Source: Candidatus Komeilibacteria bacterium
GTDB lineage: Bacteria > Patescibacteriota > Patescibacteriia > UBA1558 > S5-K13
NCBI GenBank assembly: GCA_030591905.1
Contig: JAUVAE010000023.1
Location: 1 to 8,243, forward strand
Direction: 5' to 3'
Length of the DNA stretch: 8,243 nucleotides
Positions 1 through 5,464 of this stretch are shown here, in pieces. The translations under genes were made by a program, and so were the position numbers. The stretch's first letter is position 1; every line of letters starts with the position of its first letter. Below the pieces are notes generated by a model. The model saw only the letters and a program-made list of their open reading frames with translations. It had not been told where the DNA came from and searched no databases.

Positions 1-510
1 AGAGGTATGAAAGGACAAAGATCTAGAAGTGGTGGTCGATCTGGTTTAAAGAGATTAGGTATGAAAAAGATTATTGCTCAATTACCAAAGAAAAGAGGTT
101 TTAATAGATCTAGTCATAGATTTAATATTATAAATTTGAATACATTAGAACAAAGATTTAAAGAAGGTGAAGAAATAACAGTTAAAAAATTATTAGCCTT
201 GGGATTAATAAGTAAACCTAGAGAAGGTGTTAAAATTTTAGGAAAAGGTGACATCAAGAAAAAATTGACTATTAAGGCTCATAGTTTTTCAAAATCAGCT
301 AAACAAGCTATAATAAAAGCAGGTGGTCAGGTTATTAAAACACCATTTAAAAAACGTAGTTTATTGGTTGCTAAAAAGAAAGAAGCTGAGAAAGAAATTA
401 AAGAAAAGACTAAAGAGGTTAAGAAAATAGTAAAAAAGAAAGTAGAACCTAAAAAGAAAGTAGAACCTAAAAAGAAAGTAGTTAAAAAAGTAAGCAAGAC
501 AAAAAAATAA
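1..510 (+). CDS. rplO: 50S ribosomal protein L15, 5'-truncated by the window edge, with a lysine-rich C-terminal tail
   Basis: This is a structural protein of the large ribosomal subunit that binds 23S rRNA. The frame is open from base 1, giving 169 visible residues. The ATG at 7 lies inside the conserved glycine-rich motif (RGMKGQRSRSGG here, usually RGHKGQ-like), so it is an internal Met and roughly 30 N-terminal residues lie outside the window. The L15 signature follows, counting from that Met: VKILGKGDIKKKLTIKAHSF at about 75-94, then SKSAKQAIIKAGG at 95-107. A normal L15 ends a few residues after this AGG motif. This one continues about 55 residues with a tail made mostly of Lys, Glu and Val, including a KKKVEP tandem repeat. 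I infer the tail is a disordered, rRNA-binding extension. secY follows 9 bases later, as in the standard spc operon. Family identification is secure. Confidence 0.95.
   Translation, partial: RGMKGQRSRSGGRSGLKRLGMKKIIAQLPKKRGFNRSSHRFNIINLNTLEQRFKEGEEITVKKLLALGLISKPREGVKILGKGDIKKKLTIKAHSFSKSAKQAIIKAGGQVIKTPFKKRSLLVAKKKEAEKEIKEKTKEVKKIVKKKVEPKKKVEPKKKVVKKVSKTKK
433..480 (+). repeat. 18-bp tandem repeat, 2.67 perfect copies, inside the L15 tail
   Basis: The unit AAAAAGAAAGTAGAACCT occurs at 433-450 and 451-468 without a mismatch, and its first 12 bases recur at 469-480. The repeat is in frame and encodes KKKVEP twice and then KKKV. Identity at synonymous sites suggests recent duplication by replication slippage. 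It can change copy number without breaking the reading frame. Confidence 0.9.
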
Positions 511-519
511 ATTTTTATA

Positions 520-1803
520 ATGTTTATAGAAAAGATTAAACAAGTTTTTAAAATCAAAGAGCTAAGAAAAGCAATTGGCTTTGTTTTTTTAATGTTGATT
601 ATTAGTAGGATAGCTGCTCATATTCCTATTCCTGGAGTTGATGTAGCTGGACTAAAAGATTTTTTTGAATCAAATCAACTCCTTGGTTTATTAAATATGT
701 TTTCCGGTGGTGGTATGAAGAATTTTTCTATTGTTATGCTTGGCATTGGACCATATATTACAGCTTCAATTATTATTCAACTTTTAACAATGGTTGTTCC
801 GGCCTTAGAAGCTTTATCTAAAGAAGGTGACGCTGGTCGGAGAAAAATTAATCTATATACAAAATATTTAACTATTCCTTTAGCTGTAGTTCAGGGATAT
901 AGTTTTATTACATTATTACAGAGACAGTCACAATATCAGATGATTGGTCATTTAGATATTACCCAATATATTGTGGCTTTAGTTACAATTTGTGCGGGAA
1001 CAATGTTTTTAGTATGGTTAGGTGAACTTATTACTCAAAAGAATATTGGTAATGGAATTTCGTTATTGATTTTTGCAGGTATAGTTTCTGGTTGGGTTGC
1101 TTCATTACAAAGAACAATAGCCGTTTATGATCCATCAAAAATATTTAGTTTATTAGTATTTTTAATAATTGCTTTAGCAACTATAGTAGTAGTTGTTATT
1201 ATTAATGAAGGTCAAAGAAATGTTCCAGTATCTTACGCGCGAAGAGTTAGGGGTAATAAAATGTATGGCGGAGTAAATACTCATTTACCTTTGAAAGTTA
1301 ATCAATCTGGTGTAATACCAATTATTTTCGCAATTTCATTAGTTTTATTCCCACCAATGGTAGCTAAATTTTTCGCTTCTGCTGGTAATCCTACTATTGT
1401 GGTAATGGCAAATTGGGTAATTGATTTATTTCAGAATCAAGTTTTTTATGGATTTATATATTTTGCTCTAGTAGTCGCTTTTACTTATTTTTATACAGCT
1501 ATTGTGTTTCATCCCGATCAAATAGCAGAGAATTTACAAAAACAAGGTGGTTTTATTCCAGGAATAAGACCGGGCAATCATACAGCAATTTATTTACAAA
1601 ATATTGTTACTAGAATTAATTTAGCTGGGGCTTTATTTTTAGGGGCTGTAGCAGTTTTACCAGTTATAACTCAAGTATTCACTAGAGGCATCGGCTCAAT
1701 GGTTGTTGGTGGAACAAGTATTTTAATTGTGGTAGCTGTGGTTATTGAGACAGTTAAACAAGTGAATGCTCAATTAACAATGAGAAATTACGAAGAACTT
1801 TAG
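520..1803 (+). CDS. secY: Preprotein translocase subunit SecY
   Basis: SecY is the membrane channel of the Sec translocon, working with SecE, SecG and SecA or the ribosome. It moves unfolded proteins across, or inserts them into, the cytoplasmic membrane. The 427 residues are close to the usual 430-440 and full length. Visible landmarks are the N-terminal amphipathic stretch KELRKAIGFVFLM (13-25), the PIPGVD motif (36-41), the plug-region GGG (63-65), the signature GIGPYITASIIIQLL (75-89), the loop motif VSYARRVRG (237-245), and the cytoplasmic loop QIAENLQKQGGFIPGIRPG (334-352) that contacts SecA and the ribosome. The C-terminal helix ends in QLTMRNYEEL. Hydrophobic segments fit the ten expected membrane helices. 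The ATG at 520 is supported by the conserved N-terminus, although no Shine-Dalgarno motif precedes it. It follows L15 as expected and is closed by a terminator rather than read directly into adk. Confidence 0.98.
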   Translation: MFIEKIKQVFKIKELRKAIGFVFLMLIISRIAAHIPIPGVDVAGLKDFFESNQLLGLLNMFSGGGMKNFSIVMLGIGPYITASIIIQLLTMVVPALEALSKEGDAGRRKINLYTKYLTIPLAVVQGYSFITLLQRQSQYQMIGHLDITQYIVALVTICAGTMFLVWLGELITQKNIGNGISLLIFAGIVSGWVASLQRTIAVYDPSKIFSLLVFLIIALATIVVVVIINEGQRNVPVSYARRVRGNKMYGGVNTHLPLKVNQSGVIPIIFAISLVLFPPMVAKFFASAGNPTIVVMANWVIDLFQNQVFYGFIYFALVVAFTYFYTAIVFHPDQIAENLQKQGGFIPGIRPGNHTAIYLQNIVTRINLAGALFLGAVAVLPVITQVFTRGIGSMVVGGTSILIVVAVVIETVKQVNAQLTMRNYEEL

Positions 1804-1836
1804 ATTAGTTAATAGTTAGTAGTTTTTAGTTTGTAG

Positions 1837-1859
1837 AATCGAGTTAGACTCGATTTTTT
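1837..1859 (+). terminator. Intrinsic terminator after secY
   Basis: AATCGAGT (1837-1844) and ACTCGATT (1848-1855) form a perfect 8-bp stem with the 3-base loop TAG. The T run 1854-1859 overlaps the 3' arm. It lies 33 bases after the secY stop and should end the ribosomal-protein transcript, separating it from adk-map. Confidence 0.85.
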
Positions 1860-1863
1860 ATTG

Positions 1864-1892
1864 TTTTAAAGGCTATTATAAGGTAATATAAT
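1864..1892 (+). promoter_or_regulatory. Probable sigma-70-type promoter for adk-map
   Basis: A perfect -10 hexamer TATAAT lies at 1887-1892. TTTAAA at 1864-1869 matches four of six bases of TTGACA at a 17-base spacing. Transcription would start near 1899, leaving a leader of about 22 bases before the adk ATG. It sits directly behind the secY terminator, where a new promoter is needed. AT-rich DNA produces TATAAT often, so the call depends on this context. Confidence 0.5.
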
Positions 1893-1907
1893 AAGTGATC
1901 ATTAATT

Positions 1908-1913
1908 AAAGGA
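1908..1913 (+). promoter_or_regulatory. Shine-Dalgarno site of adk
   Basis: AAAGGA ends 7 bases before the ATG at 1921. It fixes the adk start and is the only well-placed Shine-Dalgarno site upstream of any start in the window. Confidence 0.75.
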
Positions 1914-1920
1914 CAAAAAT

Positions 1921-2547
1921 ATGAATTATATCTTTCTGGGGATGCCTGGAAGTGGTAAGGGAACTCAGGCTGAAGCTTTGGCTGAAAAGTTTAATATACC
2001 AATTATTTCAACAGGTAATTGTTTTAGAAAACATATTAAAAATGAGACTGAATTAGGTCTGCAAGTTAAAGATATTTTAGAAAAAGGAGATTTGGTTCCA
2101 GATGAGATTACTTTTGAGATGATGAAGAAAGAAATAGAAACTATGGACATTTCCAATGGTTTAATTTTAGATGGTTACCCCCGGAGCATTAAACAAGCCG
2201 AGTTATTAAAAGAATTTTTAAAGATTGATATTGTTTTAAATATAGAATTATCAGAAGATCAAGTTTTATTACGAATTGGTGGTCGAAGAACTTGTAAATG
2301 TGGAGAAACATATCATATTAAGTTTAATCCTCCTCAAAAGGAAGGAATATGTGATAAGTGCGGCAAAGAATTATATATTAGAGATGATTCTAAAGAAGAG
2401 ACTATTAAAAATAGATTACAAGTTTATAAAGAGCAAACAGCTCCTTTAATTGATTTTTATAAAGAACAAATTATCAACATAGATGGTAATCCACCAATTC
2501 CAGAAGTAACAGAGGAGATATCTAAAAAACTAGAAATTAATAATTAA
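1921..2547 (+). CDS. adk: Adenylate kinase, zinc-type LID
   Basis: Adenylate kinase catalyses ATP + AMP = 2 ADP in the cytoplasm and balances the adenylate pool. The 208 residues match the family length. The P-loop GMPGSGKGT is at 7-15. The AMP-binding segment STGNCFR (30-36) differs from the common STGDMFR. LVPDEIT (58-64) and LDGYPRS (83-89, usually LDGFPR) follow. The LID domain starts at GRRTCKCG and ends near RDDS (154-157). It carries four cysteines, C125, C127, C144 and C147, expected to bind structural zinc. The first pair is C-x-C rather than the usual C-x2-C. ETIKNRLQVYKEQTAPLIDF (160-179) is typical of the C-terminal part. The start is fixed by a Shine-Dalgarno site and the P-loop position. 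map follows after 5 bases, so the two are probably co-transcribed. Confidence 0.97.
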   Translation: MNYIFLGMPGSGKGTQAEALAEKFNIPIISTGNCFRKHIKNETELGLQVKDILEKGDLVPDEITFEMMKKEIETMDISNGLILDGYPRSIKQAELLKEFLKIDIVLNIELSEDQVLLRIGGRRTCKCGETYHIKFNPPQKEGICDKCGKELYIRDDSKEETIKNRLQVYKEQTAPLIDFYKEQIINIDGNPPIPEVTEEISKKLEINN

Positions 2548-2552
2548 ATATT

Positions 2553-3323
2553 ATGGCAATTACAATAAAAACAAAAGAAGAGATTGAAATACTGGTTAAA
2601 GGCGGAGAGATTTTAGCTAGTATTTTAAAAAAAGTAGGAGAACATGCTCAAGTAGGAGTTACTACTAAAGAGCTTGATGAAATGGCGGAGAAATTAATTT
2701 TAGAAGCTGGAGGCATTCCTTCTTTTAAAGGTTATGGAAAACCAGATCCATTTCCAGCTACTTTATGTACTTCAATTAATGAAGCAATTGTGCATTCTAT
2801 TCCTAGTGATCGTAAATTAAAAGATGGTGATATTATTGGTTTAGATGTAGGTATGAAATGGCCAGCAAAAGATGGTCTGTTTACAGACCATGCTGTCACC
2901 GTAGCTATTGGCAAAGTTTCTGAAGAAAATTTAGAATTAATGAAAGTTACTAAAGGATGCTTAGATAAAGTTATTAGTGTTTTAAAGCCAGGAATGGATA
3001 TTAATGATATTGGCAGGATTATTGAGAAATACGTTAAAAAAAGGGGTGATTATGGTATTGTTAGAGATTTAGTTGGTCATGGAGTAGGATATGAAGTTCA
3101 TGAAGCACCAAAGATAGTTAATTTTGCTGTTTCTGAAAAGGGGCCAGAAATAAAAGAAGGTATGGTCCTGGCTATAGAGCCAATGATTACTTTAGGAAGC
3201 TATGAAATTAAGGTTGATGATAATGGTTGGGACATTATTACTAAAGATAGATCAGTCTCAGCTCATTTTGAACATACTATCGTAATTACAGAAAAAGGTT
3301 GTAAGGTTATAACATCCGTTTAG
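2553..3323 (+). CDS. map: Methionine aminopeptidase, type I
   Basis: This enzyme removes the initiator methionine from nascent proteins after deformylation and uses two divalent metal ions. The 256 residues fit a bare type I catalytic domain of pita-bread fold, with no N-terminal extension. The five metal ligands can be assigned: D98 in GLDVG, D112 in FTDHAVTV, H176 in GHGVGYEVHEAP, E209 in AIEPM and E240 in HFEHT. H81 (IVHSIPS) and H183 match the substrate-binding histidines. The first two ligands are 14 residues apart, against 11 in the E. coli enzyme, because of a short insert (KWPAKDG). The ATG at 2553 puts the conserved N-terminal helix in register. No Shine-Dalgarno is present, so translation may depend on coupling to adk 5 bases upstream. 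infA and the alpha-operon genes that often follow map are absent. Confidence 0.97.
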   Translation: MAITIKTKEEIEILVKGGEILASILKKVGEHAQVGVTTKELDEMAEKLILEAGGIPSFKGYGKPDPFPATLCTSINEAIVHSIPSDRKLKDGDIIGLDVGMKWPAKDGLFTDHAVTVAIGKVSEENLELMKVTKGCLDKVISVLKPGMDINDIGRIIEKYVKKRGDYGIVRDLVGHGVGYEVHEAPKIVNFAVSEKGPEIKEGMVLAIEPMITLGSYEIKVDDNGWDIITKDRSVSAHFEHTIVITEKGCKVITSV

Positions 3324-3367
3324 ATTTTTTCTTTGTCTTTTATATTTTATTAAAATATTCGTCCTAT

Positions 3368-3439
3368 TGTCATTTCGACCGTAGTGGAGAAATCTTTTAA
3401 CTTAAGGAATAAGATCTCTCGACAAGCTCGAGATGACAA
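3368..3439. repeat. 72-base imperfect palindrome, REP/MITE-like dispersed repeat candidate
   Basis: The ends are perfect 7-bp inverted repeats, TTGTCAT (3368-3374) and ATGACAA (3433-3439). The arms match imperfectly over about 30 bases (3368-3397 against 3411-3439), including AAGATCTCTC facing GGAGAAATCTT, around a short central spacer. Each arm also folds on itself. The right arm has TCTCGA (3417-3422) and TCGAGA (3428-3433), a perfect 6-bp stem with a 5-base loop. The left arm has TTTC and GAAA flanking CC/GG around GTAGT. It is richer in G and C than the surrounding spacer, which suggests foreign origin. From memory it resembles short non-coding repeats scattered in many Patescibacteria and Bacteroidetes genomes. 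One copy in one window cannot prove that. No transposase lies nearby. Confidence 0.6.
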
Positions 3440-3459
3440 AGGAAAAATAAAATTAATAT

Positions 3460-3894
3460 ATGCGTTTTTTAGGAATAGATCATGGAGAATCAAAGATTGG
3501 TTTAGCTTTAGGAGATAATGAAGCTAATTTTTGTTTGCCTTATAAAATTTTAAAAGCAGAGAATTTTTTTAATAGTATTAATAATATTTTGGAAGAAGAA
3601 AATATTGATGAAATAGTCTTAGGTTTACCAAAAAATCTTAAGAATGAAGAAACTCAACAAACTGATATAGTATATGATTTTTTAAATCGATTAAAAGAAG
3701 TAATTAAATTACCGATACATTTAGAAGACGAAAGAATGACTTCAGTGATAGGTAAAGGAATGCAGGGAAAATATTTAAGGGAAGATTCTAGGAAAGAAAA
3801 TAGAAAGAATAAATTAAAAATTAAGTCTGACGAAGATGCTTCTTCAGCAGCATTAATATTAGATTCATTTTTAAAGAGAAATTATAATTTATGA
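3460..3894 (+). CDS. ruvX: RuvX/YqgF family: putative pre-16S rRNA nuclease (RNase H fold)
   Basis: YqgF/RuvX is an RNase H-like nuclease linked to 5'-end maturation of 16S rRNA, and is also annotated as a Holliday junction resolvase homologue. The 144 residues match the family. Visible motifs are RFLGIDHGESKIGLALGD (2-19) with catalytic D7, EIVLGLPKNL (51-60), LEDERMTS (88-95) with E91, and DEDASSAALIL (124-134) with D126 as the third acidic residue. The stretch between the DER motif and D126 is about nine residues longer than in the E. coli protein and very rich in Lys, Arg, Asp and Glu. The ATG at 3460 is required for the N-terminal strand. The nearest AAAGGA (3438-3443) is 16 bases away, too far for a normal Shine-Dalgarno. 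The TGA stop overlaps the next start as ATGA. Confidence 0.93.
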   Translation: MRFLGIDHGESKIGLALGDNEANFCLPYKILKAENFFNSINNILEEENIDEIVLGLPKNLKNEETQQTDIVYDFLNRLKEVIKLPIHLEDERMTSVIGKGMQGKYLREDSRKENRKNKLKIKSDEDASSAALILDSFLKRNYNL

Positions 3895-4979
3895 ATAGAA
3901 TTTTTACATACATCATAGTTTTTATCTTATCTCTCACCATAAGTTATTTTTTAACTTTGTTAGCTAAAAAATTATCTTTTAAATTTAAGATACTTGATTA
4001 TCCTAATGTAGAAAGAAAGATTCATAATCAGCCGATTGCTCTTTTAGGTGGCTGGGCGATTTATTTAAGTTTTTCTTTATTAACTTTATTATTTATAATT
4101 TTCTTTCCCAGTTTAGTTTTAACTTATAATATTAGTTTATTACAAATTATAGGAATTATTGTAGCTGGATTAGTTTTAATGGTTAGTGGAACATTTGATG
4201 ATAAATATAATTTAAGTCCGGGGAAACAATTAGTTTTAACTATTTTAGCTTGTTTAATAATAATTTTTAGTGGAACTACTATTAAATTTATTACTAGACC
4301 TGGTGGAGGGATAATAGATTTAACTGGTTCCCAAATTAATTTCCTAGGACAAAATTTGTATTTAATGGGAGCGGTTTTAACTTTTTTATGGCTATTAATT
4401 ATTACCAATACTACTAAACTTTTAGATGGACTTGATGGTTTAGCAAGTGGGATTACTGGTATTGGAATGTTGATTTTATTTATAGTATCTTTATTTTGGG
4501 ATGCTCCGAATAGTGGAACCTCTATTTTAATTTTAATATTAGCTGGTTCTATTTTTGGATTTTTAATATTGAATTTTTATCCAGCCAAAATATTTTTAGG
4601 TAATGGTGGGAGTACATTTTTAGGATTGGCAATTGGAGTTATGGCTGTGATTAGTGGTGCTAAGATTGCTACAGCTTTATTAGTAATGGGACTTCCCTTA
4701 TTAGATATGGTTTGGGTGATTATTCAGAGATTGAGAAAAGGAGAATCTCCTTTTAAACATGCCGATCAAAAACATTTACATTTTCGTTTATTAAGTTTAG
4801 GGTTAAGTGAGAGACAAACAGTTTTAATTCTTTATCTTATTTCATTATTTTTTGGCATTATCGCTTTATTTCAAGGGACAATTGGTAAATTATTTACTTT
4901 AGGAATTTTAATTATATTTATATTTACAATATTTTGGTTAGTTTATAAAAAAAGTTATGAGAAAATCAATAATAATTAG
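3891..4979 (+). CDS. WecA/TagO/MraY-family polyprenyl-phosphate sugar-1-phosphate transferase, atypical active site
   Basis: This integral membrane protein (362 aa, about ten or eleven hydrophobic segments) belongs to the family that transfers a UDP-linked N-acetylhexosamine 1-phosphate onto undecaprenyl phosphate. That step starts a cell-wall or surface glycan. Family motifs are DYPNVERKIHNQPIALLGG (36-54), the Mg-binding GTFDDKYNLSP (100-110) with D103/D104, NTTKLLDGLDGLASG (173-187), FLGNGGSTFLG (235-245) and HADQKHLHFRLL (290-301). The sequence is closer to WecA/TagO than to true MraY. Two positions are unusual. K176 stands where MraY proteins have Asn (NAVNLTDGLDG), and N238 stands where the family has an Asp (GDxGS). 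The remaining acidic residues D103, D104, D179 and D182 are present. The start overlaps ruvX by 4 bases and the end overlaps the next gene by 23. The exact sugar cannot be read from the sequence. Confidence 0.88.
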   Translation: MNRIFTYIIVFILSLTISYFLTLLAKKLSFKFKILDYPNVERKIHNQPIALLGGWAIYLSFSLLTLLFIIFFPSLVLTYNISLLQIIGIIVAGLVLMVSGTFDDKYNLSPGKQLVLTILACLIIIFSGTTIKFITRPGGGIIDLTGSQINFLGQNLYLMGAVLTFLWLLIITNTTKLLDGLDGLASGITGIGMLILFIVSLFWDAPNSGTSILILILAGSIFGFLILNFYPAKIFLGNGGSTFLGLAIGVMAVISGAKIATALLVMGLPLLDMVWVIIQRLRKGESPFKHADQKHLHFRLLSLGLSERQTVLILYLISLFFGIIALFQGTIGKLFTLGILIIFIFTIFWLVYKKSYEKINNN

Positions 4980-5379
4980 TTTGTTTTTTGTATTAGTATT
5001 ATTGTCAGGCTGCGCTAATGGCATTACTACATTGAAAATTAAAGATGAAGTTTTGAATGTAGAAATTTCTGCTGATGCTTTTACTAGAACTAGGGGTTTA
5101 TCCGGAAGAGAGAGCTTATGTGAAAATTGTGCTATGGTTTTTATATTTGGACAAGAGTCAAAATATAGTTTTTGGATGAAAGATATGAATTTTCCTTTAG
5201 ATATTTTATATATTAAGGGCGATGAAATAGTAGAAATATTTAAAAATGTTCAGGTTTTAGATGATATGAATGAAATTATGGAAGTTTTTCCAAATAAAAA
5301 AGCAGATAAAGTTTTAGAGTTAAACGCTGGATGGTGCGATGCTCATGATGTCCAAGTAGGAGATAAAATAGAGTTATAA
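4957..5379 (+). CDS. DUF192 domain lipoprotein
   Basis: This is a 140-residue DUF192 protein whose molecular role is unknown. It begins with a clear lipoprotein signal: RK at 2-3, a hydrophobic stretch (5-15) and the lipobox LSGC with C19 as the lipidation site. It is therefore expected to be anchored on the outer face of the membrane. The DUF192 core is recognised by TRTRGLSGRESL (43-54), the aromatic motif SFWMKDMNFPLDILYI (71-86) and the C-terminal VLELNAGWCDAHDVQVGDKI (119-138). Two cysteines, C55 and C58, form CENC where many relatives have no cysteines. C127 lies in the conserved C-terminal loop. The ATG at 4957 is inside the previous gene, giving a 23-base overlap, but the complete signal peptide supports it. 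No Shine-Dalgarno is visible, so translation is probably coupled. Confidence 0.9.
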   Translation: MRKSIIISLFFVLVLLSGCANGITTLKIKDEVLNVEISADAFTRTRGLSGRESLCENCAMVFIFGQESKYSFWMKDMNFPLDILYIKGDEIVEIFKNVQVLDDMNEIMEVFPNKKADKVLELNAGWCDAHDVQVGDKIEL

Positions 5380-5385
5380 ATTTTT

Positions 5386-5440
5386 AAATCTATAATCCAA
5401 ACTTACTTAAAAAGTTGAAATAAAAAGATTATAGTTTTTT
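5386..5440 (+). terminator. Nested hairpin with T6 tail between the DUF192 gene and feoB
   Basis: CTATAATC (5390-5397) pairs perfectly with GATTATAG (5427-5434), followed by TTTTTT (5435-5440). AAA (5386-5388) can extend the stem with TTT (5436-5438) across a T-T mismatch. Inside the 29-base loop, AACTT (5400-5404) pairs with AAGTT (5412-5416). The simplest reading is a terminator ending the ruvX-transferase-DUF192 transcript. The stem is AT-rich and the loop long, so it would be weak. It begins 6 bases after the DUF192 stop and ends 24 bases before the feoB ATG, so an attenuator or regulatory role for feoB is possible. Confidence 0.55.
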
Positions 5441-5464
5441 GATATTAATTAGAAAAAAATAATT

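Noticed and set aside
7..9. ATG at 7 as the true start of L15
   Set aside because: The frame is open upstream to base 1, and the Met falls within the conserved RGxKGQ motif, which is normally about 30 residues into the protein.
327..557. Two antisense open frames (327-557 and 361-543, minus strand) rich in Phe and Leu
   Set aside because: They are the complement of the Lys-rich L15 tail. Their composition follows from the AAA/AAG repeats, and there is no start signal or recognisable domain.
3342..3358. ATATTTT-ATT-AAAATAT hairpin after map as a terminator
   Set aside because: The stem is A/T only and is not followed by a T run, so it is no more than expected in AT-rich spacer.
4124..4408. 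94-codon antisense open frame within the transferase gene
   Set aside because: It lies fully inside a gene with strong family motifs on the other strand, has no ribosome-binding signal and no recognisable protein features.
5391..5396. TATAAT as a feoB promoter -10
   Set aside because: No -35-like hexamer lies 16-18 bases upstream, and the sequence is part of the hairpin stem.
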